Both the position numbers and the translations under genes were made by a program. This document shows positions 9,106-17,541 of a stretch of 39,624 bases of DNA, piece by piece. This stretch comes from Acidobacteriota bacterium (GTDB lineage Bacteria; Acidobacteriota; Terriglobia; Acidiferrales; UBA7541). The notes under the pieces are model-generated. The model worked only from the letters and a program-made list of their open reading frames with translations, was not told where the DNA came from and made no database searches. Numbering within the stretch: the stretch's first letter is position 1; every line of letters begins with the position of its first letter. The stretch covers positions 1 to 39,624 of the forward strand of contig PMES01000091.1 in the NCBI GenBank assembly GCA_003154775.1. The letters run 5' to 3'.

Positions 9106-10032
9106 CTATCCGTTCGGCCTAAATCGTATTCCCAGCTTTGCCTGATAACCGTCCCAGAACCCCTGCGCCATTTTTCTCAGGCACGCCGCTTTCTTCGCGC
9201 TAAAGAGCAGTACGGCACCCGCATGACGTGCCAGATGACCCAAGATAAATCGTTTTGTTCCACGGTTTGGGTATAGATACCAGCCCGCGTAAGCCAGATT
9301 TCGACTGTAGTAATACTCACGCCAGGGAGCGTAGCCTGGCCACAGCCGTGTACGGCCCGCCCACCAGACCTTTCGCGCATTTCCAATTTCGTGGTCCAGC
9401 TCAGCGCGTGGGATCACCGCGATCTTGTAGCCATGCGATCTGGCCCGCAACGAGTACTCAAAGTCGAAAAAATCCATGAAAAAATCTGCTCGCGGCAGAC
9501 CGATTCTTCCGACCACCTCTTGCCGAATCAAACATCCCGATGCAATCACCATGTCCGCAAACCACACCGGTTCGCGCATCTGCTCCACGCTTGGCTTCAT
9601 AAATCCGTCGCGCCAGAACAAAGGTGGATAATACGTTTTCGTTTCCTGGTGCACTGGCATCGGCGCGACCATCCCCACCTCGCCCTGCGTGCCATTCAAC
9701 AGGCCGATGCCCCCAAACATTCTGGCCAGCAAATCTGCCCCCGGCACGCTGTCATCGTCGAAAGTCCACACCCAATCGTGTCGCTTATCCAGTGCCGCGT
9801 AAGACAATCCCGCTGCCCACGCGCCGGCTGCCCCCAGGTTCTCCGCCATTCGCAGGACGGTCACTTGCGGGTACCGCTCCGCAAGCATTCTACTGGTGCC
9901 GTCCGTTGACCCGTTGTCCACCACAACGATTTCTTGCAGCGGCCGGGTCTGCCGCAAAAGAGCATCCAACTGTCGCGGCAACACGGACGCCGCGTTGTAT
10001 GCAATTGTCACACTCGCGATCGATAAATTCAT
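9106..10032 (-). CDS. GT2 glycosyltransferase, copy B of a tandem pair
   Basis: A 308-residue GT-A fold family 2 glycosyltransferase, rhamnosyltransferase-like. The N terminus VTIAYNAASVLPRQL and DNGSTDGT bind the nucleotide. WTFDDDSVPG holds the metal-binding DxD region (about residue 92). DFFMDFFDFEYSLRARSHGY is the acceptor-site segment usual in these enzymes. Its ATG overlaps the upstream gene's stop as ATGA (10029-10032). It is clearly a duplicate of that gene, with the first 45 residues almost identical and the remainder about half conserved. The two copies probably add different sugars or the same sugar at different positions. Confidence 0.9.
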   Translation of the reverse strand: MNLSIASVTIAYNAASVLPRQLDALLRQTRPLQEIVVVDNGSTDGTSRMLAERYPQVTVLRMAENLGAAGAWAAGLSYAALDKRHDWVWTFDDDSVPGADLLARMFGGIGLLNGTQGEVGMVAPMPVHQETKTYYPPLFWRDGFMKPSVEQMREPVWFADMVIASGCLIRQEVVGRIGLPRADFFMDFFDFEYSLRARSHGYKIAVIPRAELDHEIGNARKVWWAGRTRLWPGYAPWREYYYSRNLAYAGWYLYPNRGTKRFILGHLARHAGAVLLFSAKKAACLRKMAQGFWDGYQAKLGIRFRPNG

Positions 10033-11018
10033 GCTTCTCGGGCCTCCGTGTTTTCGGCAGCGTCCGCCCGGTCCTCTTCACTGCGGGGCGATGGGCCATC
10101 AGGGCGGAAACGGATTCCCAAAGTTGCCGAGCGTCCATCCCAAAATCCCTGGAACAGCCTTTTCAGGCAAGTCGGTTTGTTTGAACCGAAGAGAAGAAGA
10201 CCACAGGCATGACGAGCCAGATATCGGATGACGAACCGTTTGGCGCGAAGGCTCGGGTGAAGCCACCAAGCCGCGTAGGTGATGTTACGGCTTTTATAGT
10301 ACTCGCGCCACGGTTCATGCTCCGACCAAACGCGCAGCTGGCCAAGGAATCGCACTTTCCGGGCACTACCGATTTCGTGGGCTAATTGGGAACCAGTGAC
10401 GACGGCAATCTTGTATCCGTTGCGCCGGGCCCGGAGACAGTACTCAAAATCAATGAAGTCCAGGAAGAAATCCGCGCGCGGCAATCCGATTCTCTCCACC
10501 AGGTCGCAGCGCACCATGCAGCCAGAACTGATTACCAGATCAGCGAACCAGATCGGCTGGCTTAGTAGCTCTGCGGTCGGCCTTACGAAGCCGTCGTCCC
10601 AAAGCAATGGCGGATAATAGGTCCCAGTTTCCCGGTGCACGGGCAGCGGTGCAACCATTCCCAGCTCACCGTCCAGGTCACCTAAGGACGCAACTCCATC
10701 CAGCAATATTTCCAGTGCATCATCGCTTGGCACGCTGTCCTGATCAAACGTCCAGACCCAATCATGACGTTTTCCGGGCGCCGCGTAAGCTAAGCCAGTG
10801 GCCAACCCACCACCGACGCCGCAATTCTCAGATAATCGGAGAACTTTCACCTCCGGATATCGTTCGGCAAGTAATCTGCCGGTGCCGTCGGTTGACCCGT
10901 TGTCCACCACAACGATTTCTTGCAGCGGTCGGGTCTGTCGCAAGAGAGCGTCCAACTGTCGTGGCAGCACAGATGCAGCGTTGTACGCCACTGTCACACT
11001 AGCGACTGACAAGTTCAT
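10029..11018 (-). CDS. GT2 glycosyltransferase, copy A of a tandem pair
   Basis: A 329-residue family 2 glycosyltransferase with the same plan as its downstream neighbour: VTVAYNAASVLPRQL, DNGSTDGT, WTFDQDSVPS (DxD), DFFLDFIDFEYCLRARRNGY and a basic C-terminal segment ending in RFRPDG. About 20 polar residues follow that the other copy lacks. Both ends are coupled: the start overlaps the polymerase stop (11015-11018) and the stop overlaps the next start (10029-10032), each as ATGA. Donor and acceptor are unknown. A 38-base stretch near the 5' end (coding QEIVVVDNGST) is identical in the two copies, pointing to recent duplication or gene conversion. Confidence 0.9.
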   Translation of the reverse strand: MNLSVASVTVAYNAASVLPRQLDALLRQTRPLQEIVVVDNGSTDGTGRLLAERYPEVKVLRLSENCGVGGGLATGLAYAAPGKRHDWVWTFDQDSVPSDDALEILLDGVASLGDLDGELGMVAPLPVHRETGTYYPPLLWDDGFVRPTAELLSQPIWFADLVISSGCMVRCDLVERIGLPRADFFLDFIDFEYCLRARRNGYKIAVVTGSQLAHEIGSARKVRFLGQLRVWSEHEPWREYYKSRNITYAAWWLHPSLRAKRFVIRYLARHACGLLLFGSNKPTCLKRLFQGFWDGRSATLGIRFRPDGPSPRSEEDRADAAENTEAREA

Positions 11019-12538
11019 GCTTGTTCTCTCCTCAGCCCTTGCGGCCGTACAGCGACGCGACCCCTTCCCTCAGCGTTCAAATTGGTATTTCGCATTCGGT
11101 AGAACATCGCCATGAACAATCCGAAGGTGGCCCCCGCATAAGACGATGTTATGTGGGGGTTAAGGCAACTTTCGAGCAACCATAGGGCAAAAAGCAGAAG
11201 CGTCCATGGCCTCGCGGGATGCTTCGCCATGACCAAGTCACGCGTCGAGGCTGCGACCAGCAGCAGAATCCCAATCGTCCCCACAATTCCGAACTGCATC
11301 AACAAAGCCAGCCACTCTAGCTCATAAGAATACTTTTGCGTGGTGGTTCTGCTGTCTGTACTGAAATGCGCTCCCATTCCCTTCCCCAAGAAAGGTCGGG
11401 CCTTGATCTCCCCCATAAGGTCTCTCGCTTGTTCGATACGTCCGACATCCGACGGCTCCGCCTCGGCGACGAAGCGCTCTTCGAATACCACATTGAAAAC
11501 ATCGTAATACCATGCGCCGAGGACCAAGACAGCGAGAATCGTTACTGCCATCGTTTTCCAACTCCGCTGCACGATCATGGCCACGAAGATAGAGACCACA
11601 TAGATGAACCAGATAGCCCGAGAATACGTCAAGAATCCCGACCCCAACACCACAACGATGCAGATGAATAGTTTCGACATACGGCCAAACCGGACACCAC
11701 TGACGCTCGGAGCTAGAAGCGCGAACAGGGCGAAAGCTCCAACAATATCCTGCGGAAAGTCCAACCTGACCAACCCGAAGAGTATGGGATCCGCTCGAGT
11801 TGCTTCACCGAAGACTGACTGGGTGATTTGGATGGGGTCGATATTCGAGAAGAACGAGGCGGCCACGAGCGCCATCTTCACGGCCGACACGCAAAACATC
11901 CCGTAAATAATAACGGTAATCAGCCTCTCGGCCGTGAGCAGACCTCTGCGAATAGCAAAGATGCTCAACCATGCAACCGAGATGGCCGAGGCGATTTGCC
12001 GAAGTTCGGAAAAAATCTGGCCGGTATCCGCCTGCCCGTTAAACACCCCCACCAAACTCCAGAAGCAAAGGGACGCCGCGACCACGACCATGAAAATCAT
12101 CTCAGCGTGGGAGAAAAAGGGGCTGTTCGTGACCGCATAGACCACGAACGCCGCCAGGAATAATCCGGAACTAATCAGCTTGAGATGTAGGCCGAATAGT
12201 GAACCCCCCGGAAGACACACTGCCAGAAACAACTGGACCAGAAATAACCCCCAGGTGATGGACCGAACGTCAGATGAAAACGTACTGTCGGTCATTACGC
12301 GACCGGCCCCACCGTCTTCGCTGGCGGTGCGATTCAGCAGAAGCCACGCCAATACCACCGCAACTGTGCCAAGAGGCAGTATCCATGCCAATGCCGTCAC
12401 AACTTGGCCAAGAATTGGAATGCCCCCCAGGATTGGGGCAACGACAAACCACAAAACGGCGGCCGTCAACAGAGCAAAGACCACGATGCTGATTCCAAGT
12501 GGCGGCCCTAGCGGCCTTTCTAGCGGCTGGCCGTTCAT
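11015..12538 (-). CDS. O-antigen polymerase/ligase-family membrane protein (Wzy candidate)
   Basis: A 507-residue, strongly hydrophobic protein with about a dozen membrane helices. The signature region of the Wzy_C/O-antigen ligase family is visible in the second half: GSGFLTYSRAIWFIYVVSI (the TxSRxxW motif), then a large periplasmic loop with GRIEQARDLMGEIKARPFLGKGMGAHF, then further helices. In a Wzx/Wzy system this protein joins lipid-linked repeat units on the periplasmic side. No other polymerase is present, so Wzy is the likely role, though WaaL-type ligases share the fold. It sits inside the glycosyltransferase run with 4-base ATGA overlaps on both sides. Confidence 0.85.
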   Translation of the reverse strand: MNGQPLERPLGPPLGISIVVFALLTAAVLWFVVAPILGGIPILGQVVTALAWILPLGTVAVVLAWLLLNRTASEDGGAGRVMTDSTFSSDVRSITWGLFLVQLFLAVCLPGGSLFGLHLKLISSGLFLAAFVVYAVTNSPFFSHAEMIFMVVVAASLCFWSLVGVFNGQADTGQIFSELRQIASAISVAWLSIFAIRRGLLTAERLITVIIYGMFCVSAVKMALVAASFFSNIDPIQITQSVFGEATRADPILFGLVRLDFPQDIVGAFALFALLAPSVSGVRFGRMSKLFICIVVVLGSGFLTYSRAIWFIYVVSIFVAMIVQRSWKTMAVTILAVLVLGAWYYDVFNVVFEERFVAEAEPSDVGRIEQARDLMGEIKARPFLGKGMGAHFSTDSRTTTQKYSYELEWLALLMQFGIVGTIGILLLVAASTRDLVMAKHPARPWTLLLFALWLLESCLNPHITSSYAGATFGLFMAMFYRMRNTNLNAEGRGRVAVRPQGLRREQA

Positions 12539-13692
12539 GAAAAGATCTTCCTAGCCGAGCGCGAATCGTGAAGGCGGTGAGCGGCCCCACCATCTTCGCT
12601 AGCTCTGCACACGGCTGAAGGCAGATTCACTCTCGAGGCTGCTAGAGTGGATGCCCGCAGGAACCTCGAATACGCCCGGAATTCCCACAGCAGGCCGAGA
12701 TTGCGCATGATTTTTTCGCCGGTTCTCAAAGCAAACAGCGCACGCACAATAAAGGGGCTGCCGGGCAACATCCGGCTAACCGCCGTGGCCCAGCGAATGG
12801 ATCGCACGGCGCGCGATTGAGGAAATTCCCGCATCAAGATATCCGCTACTCTTTGTGCATTTGCCCATTCGCCGCGACTGATAGATTTCATTACGCCTAA
12901 CCTAAGAAGACCTTGCTTCAGCCACCTGGTCATTTTTTCAACGGCCTGCTGCCGGATCGCGGGCGGCAGGTCGGTATTTTGAGCAACCTTGTCGATGATC
13001 CGCGGCACGCAAGGCCAAACATGGTTGAGTCCTGCCGTAGCAGTGAACGCGCCGTGATGCATGACCTGGATGGCGCCTGGTTCTTTGGAAACGACGACCG
13101 GTAAGCGGGCCATCACGCGCAAATCAAAGTCGTACTCGCCGCTGGGATCGGTCGCTTCATCAAACCCGCCAAACTCGTCCCACACGGCTTTCCGAATCAG
13201 CATGGCCTGCAACCCTGGGTTCCCAAGGTGCAGGGTAGACAACATCCCGCCCGGAGGCAGGACCAACCCTTCGGGCCAGTGCAGGTTCGTCACATAAAGG
13301 ATGAGGCCGCTCGGACTCATGAGGAGCGTGGGAAGAATTGAGAGCGCCGCTTCGGGATGGCGTTGAAATCCCGACAAGGCGGTCTCGAGAAAATGCGGAA
13401 GCATCAGGTCATCGTCGGCCAGAAACGAGAAGAAGGGTGTTTCCACGCGATTGGCGCCATCCACGAAATTCGGTGTCATGCCGATGTTCTTTGGGCGGCA
13501 GAAGTATTCCACCCGGGAATCTTTTTTTCGGAACTCTTCGACCACCACCGCCGTCTCGTCGCCCGACGCGTTGTCGTAGACGCATAGGCGAAAATCGGGA
13601 AAGGTTTGGCTCAAAACGCTGCGAATCGCACGACGCAACATGGCTGGGCGCCTGTAAGTCGGTATGACTGTCGTGATAAGAGGTTCGGACAT
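12535..13692 (-). CDS. GT2 glycosyltransferase, second copy of another tandem pair
   Basis: A 385-residue family 2 glycosyltransferase. Motifs are TVIPTYRRPAMLRRAI, DNASGDET, and FFSFLADDDLMLP with the DDD metal site at about residue 96. GGFDEATDPSGEYDFDLRVM is the acceptor-region acidic motif. The C-terminal 120 residues are helical and of unknown role. It matches its upstream neighbour over its whole length, even to the closing SEDGGAA segment, so the pair arose by duplication. The start lies five bases after that neighbour's stop, and its own stop overlaps the Wzy-like start. Its sugar specificity cannot be read from sequence. Confidence 0.9.
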   Translation of the reverse strand: MSEPLITTVIPTYRRPAMLRRAIRSVLSQTFPDFRLCVYDNASGDETAVVVEEFRKKDSRVEYFCRPKNIGMTPNFVDGANRVETPFFSFLADDDLMLPHFLETALSGFQRHPEAALSILPTLLMSPSGLILYVTNLHWPEGLVLPPGGMLSTLHLGNPGLQAMLIRKAVWDEFGGFDEATDPSGEYDFDLRVMARLPVVVSKEPGAIQVMHHGAFTATAGLNHVWPCVPRIIDKVAQNTDLPPAIRQQAVEKMTRWLKQGLLRLGVMKSISRGEWANAQRVADILMREFPQSRAVRSIRWATAVSRMLPGSPFIVRALFALRTGEKIMRNLGLLWEFRAYSRFLRASTLAASRVNLPSAVCRASEDGGAAHRLHDSRSARKIFS

Positions 13693-13697
13693 CGGTG

Positions 13698-14858
13698 TCA
13701 GCTCGCGCTGATGTTTCGCTGGACGGCCGCGCCGCCGTCTTCGCTAGCGCTAGGCACGGCCGAAACCAAATTCGCGCTTGAGGCTGCCAGAGTTGATGCC
13801 CGCAGAAACCTGGAATAGGACCGGAACCGCCAGTGCATGCCGAGATTAAGCAACGCCTTCTCGGCAGCTCTTATGCCAAAAAGCGTCCGCAGAAGCAGAG
13901 TGGTGCCTGGCAACCTCCGGCAGATGGCGGTGGCCCCTCGAATGGTTCGCGCGGCGCGCGATTGCCGGCATTCCTGGACCAAGAGATCCGCTGCTCTTTT
14001 CGCATCCTCCCATTTACCGCGACTGATAGACTTCATTATGCCCTGCGTAATGAGAATTCTCTTCTTATGACTTACGATTATTGCAGTGGCCCGCTGCCGT
14101 ACATCGGGTGCGAGAGTTCTATTCTCGTTGAACCTGTCGGCAAACCAAAGCATGACGGGCCAGCCGCCCCAGGCAGTAGCGATCTCAGTCCTCACCGTCA
14201 CACTGTCGCTGTGAAAGATTCCGATTGCTCCAAACTTTCGGGAAACCACAATTGGTAAGCGCATGGTCACACGCAACTGGAAGTCTACTTCGGAGGACGG
14301 CTCTGTCAGTTCGTCAAAGCCTCCGAATTCCTCCCAGACTTCCTTACGAATGAGCAAAGCCTGCAGCCCTGGGTCGCCATAATGCAGGATGGAAAAAACG
14401 CCGTTTGGAGGCATAACCAAGCCTTCCGGCCACTGCAGAAGCGGCGCATTCACGAACATACCGTTCGGACGCATTCGAACCGTGGCGAGGGTGGACAGGG
14501 CTGCTTCTGGGTGGCGGTGAAATCCTTCGAGGGCACTTTCGAAGAAATTCGGCAGCATGAGGTCGTCGTCGGAAAGAAACGAGAAGAAAGGCGTTTCCAC
14601 GCGGTTGGCACCATCCGTGAAATTGGCAAACATGCCGACATTGTTCGGCCGGCAGACGTACTCCACCCGAGAGTCTTTTCTCCGAAATTCCTCGACCACC
14701 GCCGGTGTCTCGTCACCGGACGCGTTGTCGTAGACGCAGACTCGGAAATGCGGGTAGGTCTGAGCCAATATGCTCGCTATCGCACGCCGCAGGAGTATTG
14801 GCCGGCGGTAGGTGGGAACGACCGTTGTGATGATCGGCTGTGAGTCTGAGACACCCAT
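13698..14858 (-). CDS. GT2 glycosyltransferase, first copy of a tandem pair
   Basis: A 386-residue family 2 glycosyltransferase. It has TVVPTYRRPILLRRAI, DNASGDET, RVETPFFSFLSDDDLMLP (DDD metal site) and GGFDELTEPSSEVDFQLRV. Its ATG follows the flippase stop with no bases between (TGAATG around 14858). It is a full-length paralogue of the next gene. The N-terminal catalytic half is clearly more alike than the C-terminal half, which fits divergence in acceptor recognition. Confidence 0.9.
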   Translation of the reverse strand: MGVSDSQPIITTVVPTYRRPILLRRAIASILAQTYPHFRVCVYDNASGDETPAVVEEFRRKDSRVEYVCRPNNVGMFANFTDGANRVETPFFSFLSDDDLMLPNFFESALEGFHRHPEAALSTLATVRMRPNGMFVNAPLLQWPEGLVMPPNGVFSILHYGDPGLQALLIRKEVWEEFGGFDELTEPSSEVDFQLRVTMRLPIVVSRKFGAIGIFHSDSVTVRTEIATAWGGWPVMLWFADRFNENRTLAPDVRQRATAIIVSHKKRILITQGIMKSISRGKWEDAKRAADLLVQECRQSRAARTIRGATAICRRLPGTTLLLRTLFGIRAAEKALLNLGMHWRFRSYSRFLRASTLAASSANLVSAVPSASEDGGAAVQRNISAS

Positions 14859-16379
14859 TCAGAACACCTCGGCGTACTTCGTCCGACAATTCCGAACCAT
14901 GCCCTGGAGAGTATTCCGCAGATCAGTCCCAATTAGCAGAAAAGATCCGCACACAAAGACCAAAGAAGCCAGCGCATAGCCTACTGCCAAGGCCGAAATG
15001 GAACTGTGGCCGATGGTTCTGCAAAAAGTCCACGCCAAGCCATAAACGACGGCGGCAGGGCCAAGAAATCGGGAAACATGCCCGTACCACTGCGGCGCTG
15101 AGATTCCGAGTCCGCATTCGGCACAGATACGTGGGATCGCGTACACATAAGAGAACAGGTTGTAGACCACCCAGGAAAACCCGGCTCCTTTCAGGCCAAA
15201 AAAGTAGACGAGAAGGGTCGCTGCCGGCGGAACCACAAATAGGGCGTAGAGATTGAATCGCGCCGTAATATCGGGCCTCCCTACCGCAAGGGAGAACAGG
15301 TAGGGTGCATGTAATGTGCCGTTTAAATAGGATCCAAGGCATAGAAAAGTTGTCGGCAACAGGAGCAGGCGGGCGGCTTCGGCGTTCAACAGGAAAGTGA
15401 ATACGGGCAAGGCTGCAAAGGGGATAGCCGCGAAGACGGGTATGGTGACGAAACACAAGAAATCCTGCAGCTTGCTATACTGCGACAAGAGGGCCGTCTT
15501 GTTGCCCGTTCCGTGTAATTCGCAGAGGGATGGTAAAGCGGCCTGGGCAATCGCACCCGTAATCAGGGTTCCCTTCGAGACTGCTGCATACGCAATGCCA
15601 TAGTAGCCGAACATCCCGATCGGCATCAGCTTGCTGACGACCGCCTTGTCCGCCTGACTCTCGACAATGCTCAGAAAAGAAGCGGCAGCCATATTCGAAG
15701 CGAAGCTGAGATTTCTCTTGACCACGGATAGGGAAAAGCCCGGGACTAGCGCCCTCCATGACAAAAGCCTCGAGCAAATCACAACATACGCCGCGATGCT
15801 CGCAAAAAAACAAACCGCAAACCAATGCGCGACGCGAAGCAATCCTCCTCCCAAAAGCAGAATTGCAATCGTGCCAAATTGTTGCAGGCCGGAAGTGGCC
15901 ACATCAATCAAGTTGTTGAACTCCATGCGTTGTAGCCCGCGCAAAATACCGACGTACAAAGTCCGGGGCAATGCCGCCAAGGAAGCAATTCCTATAACTC
16001 TCAGAACGCGAATGGCAGTCTCGGAGTCCAGTGTTTTCAGCTTTATCCAGTGGCTGACGATGGCGGGGGCGGCTAGAAAGAGTGCCAGCGCCAACAATAT
16101 GTAGATACCCCAGAAGAACAGTGAGCCTGTGCGAACCAAGTCGGCAACATACTCGGGTTCGCTCGTCGCACAGCCTGAGATTTCCCGGATGGCGCTTGAC
16201 CCGATGCCCATATCCAGCATTGCAGAGAGCACGGTGCTTGCTGTGAGCGCGAAATAGATTATTCCGAGGGCGTCCTCTCCCAATCCTCGGTAGATATACC
16301 GAACGGCAACGAACCCGAGAACCAAAAGTATGCTTTGGCCTAGCAGGTTGAAGATGATGTTTCTGGAGAGCTTGGACAT
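14859..16379 (-). CDS. Wzx-type repeat-unit flippase
   Basis: A 506-residue polytopic membrane protein of the polysaccharide-synthesis branch of the MOP/MATE superfamily. It should flip undecaprenyl-linked repeat units to the periplasm. It begins MSKLSRNIIFNLLGQSILL, the usual first helix, and has about 12-14 helices. RYIYRGLGEDALGIIYFALT and the QADKAVVSKLMPIGMFGYYGIAYA segment are typical. The start at 16379 was chosen because the first helix begins there; no good ribosome site precedes it. A 1.1-kb insertion sequence now ends 65 bases upstream, splitting this gene from the epimerase gene it originally followed. Its expression may therefore depend on read-through from the element. Confidence 0.88.
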   Translation of the reverse strand: MSKLSRNIIFNLLGQSILLVLGFVAVRYIYRGLGEDALGIIYFALTASTVLSAMLDMGIGSSAIREISGCATSEPEYVADLVRTGSLFFWGIYILLALALFLAAPAIVSHWIKLKTLDSETAIRVLRVIGIASLAALPRTLYVGILRGLQRMEFNNLIDVATSGLQQFGTIAILLLGGGLLRVAHWFAVCFFASIAAYVVICSRLLSWRALVPGFSLSVVKRNLSFASNMAAASFLSIVESQADKAVVSKLMPIGMFGYYGIAYAAVSKGTLITGAIAQAALPSLCELHGTGNKTALLSQYSKLQDFLCFVTIPVFAAIPFAALPVFTFLLNAEAARLLLLPTTFLCLGSYLNGTLHAPYLFSLAVGRPDITARFNLYALFVVPPAATLLVYFFGLKGAGFSWVVYNLFSYVYAIPRICAECGLGISAPQWYGHVSRFLGPAAVVYGLAWTFCRTIGHSSISALAVGYALASLVFVCGSFLLIGTDLRNTLQGMVRNCRTKYAEVF

Positions 16380-16441
16380 GCGTGAACCGGGAATCAGATT
16401 ATCCTCGCGCTGCTTGGCCGGCAGCAGGAAGGTTGCTTCTA

Positions 16442-17500
16442 CTAGTGGCCTGTACCAACTGATTGTGTACTGATATGGCGCGATGGATCGGCATATTTCC
16501 ACTTCACGGTACGGGGCGATTTGTTGTACTGACGGATGTATCGCAAAAGCTTTCTCTTCAGATCAAAGACGGAAGTGAATACGCCTCGCGCGATGACGTC
16601 GCGCTCGATCTTGCCGAACCACAGCTCGATTTGATTCAGCCACGAAGAGTAGGTCGGTGTGAAGTGTAAGTGAACCTTAGGATGCACCGCCAGGAAGTCC
16701 GTGACCGGCCTGCTCTTGTGAGCAGAGAGGTTGTCGGCGATCACATGGATCTCTTTGCCGCGGGGCTGATCGATCACAATGTCGGTGAGGAACGCGACGA
16801 ACTCCGCCGAGGTGTGCCGCGCAGCCGTTTTGCCGAGTACCTCGCCGGTCTTGGTGTTGAAGGCGGCATACAGCGACAAGGTGCCGTGACGAAAGTACTC
16901 AAAGCCGTGCCGTTCTGCGCGTCCCGGGGACAGCGGCAGAACCGGATCCTTGCGATCCAGGGCCTGGATGGCGATCTTTTCGTCCACGCTGAACACCGCG
17001 GCATGCGCCGGCGGGTTCAGATACAACCCAATAATGTCGGCGGCCTTCTTTTCAAAATCCGGATCGTTCGAGGCCATGTAGCGCTCCATGCGATGCGGCT
17101 GGAGTCCGTGCTTACGCCACACCCTTGCCACCATCATGTGGCTGACGTCCAGATGCGCTGCGAGTTTGCGCGTGCTCCAGTGGGTTGCTCCACCGGTCGG
17201 CGCACGCCGTGTCGCCTCCAGAATCCGTGCTTCCAGTTCCGGGGTGAGCACGGTGGCGACTTGTCCCAAATGCCGGCTGTAGAGTCCGGCGATGCGCTGC
17301 TCGGTAAATCGTTTGCTCCAGCTGGCCACAAAACCCCGGCTGCAGTCGATGCGCTCGGACACTTCATCCCACGTATGGCCCTCGGCCAGGAGCAAGACCA
17401 GCCGCGCCCGTCGGGCATCTTCCGCCCGATCCGTCCGGCTATGGGCTCGCCGCGTCAGTTCCACAAGCTCCGAATTCGTCAACGTGATCGCGTCTCTCAT
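16442..17500 (-). CDS. IS630-family transposase
   Basis: A 352-residue DDE transposase. The N-terminal part holds helix-turn-helix segments for end binding (DEVSERIDCSRGFVASWSKR about 45-64, and TRKLAAHLDVSHMMVARVWR about 110-129). The catalytic core has SVDEK (Asp 173), VIADNLSAHK (Asp 256) and NQIELWFGKIE (Glu 292), giving the D...D-35-E spacing expected. The ATG at 17500 has no clear ribosome site; a TATAAT on the coding strand lies only seven bases upstream (17508-17513). The stop codon TAG (16442-16444) lies outside the element: its TA is the duplicated target and its G is the flanking CTAG base. The reading frame is unbroken, so the enzyme is likely functional. Confidence 0.93.
   Translation of the reverse strand: MRDAITLTNSELVELTRRAHSRTDRAEDARRARLVLLLAEGHTWDEVSERIDCSRGFVASWSKRFTEQRIAGLYSRHLGQVATVLTPELEARILEATRRAPTGGATHWSTRKLAAHLDVSHMMVARVWRKHGLQPHRMERYMASNDPDFEKKAADIIGLYLNPPAHAAVFSVDEKIAIQALDRKDPVLPLSPGRAERHGFEYFRHGTLSLYAAFNTKTGEVLGKTAARHTSAEFVAFLTDIVIDQPRGKEIHVIADNLSAHKSRPVTDFLAVHPKVHLHFTPTYSSWLNQIELWFGKIERDVIARGVFTSVFDLKRKLLRYIRQYNKSPRTVKWKYADPSRHISTQSVGTGH
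16443..16457. repeat. left terminal inverted repeat with TA target duplication
   Basis: TA (16443-16444) followed by GTGGCCTGTACCA. It pairs with the inverted right end at 17527-17539, with mismatches at positions 5 and 11 of 13. Confidence 0.88.
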
Positions 17501-17539
17501 GGACGCGATTATAGTCTATAAATGGCTGTTACAGTCCAC
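16445..17539 (-). mobile_element. IS630-family insertion sequence, 1095 bp, complete
   Basis: Both ends are visible. The left end GTGGCCTGTACCA (16445-16457) and the inverted right end GTGGACTGTAACA (17527-17539) match at 11 of 13 bases. The element is flanked by TA on both sides (16443-16444 and 17540-17541). The flanks read C-TA at left and TA-G at right, so the target was CTAG and TA was duplicated, as known for the IS630/Tc1 group. It carries one transposase gene read in the same direction as the locus. Everything needed for transposition looks intact. The insertion removes the last codons of the epimerase fusion gene and separates it from wzx. Confidence 0.92.
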
Positions 17540-17541
17540 TA
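17527..17541. repeat. right terminal inverted repeat with TA target duplication
   Basis: TGTTACAGTCCAC (17527-17539) followed by TA (17540-17541). It also supplies the present last two codons and stop of the neighbouring epimerase fusion gene. Confidence 0.88.

Noticed and set aside
16670-17521. 283-codon plus-strand frame across the insertion sequence
   Set aside because: It is antisense to the transposase, which has a complete DDE triad. No domain is seen in the antisense product.
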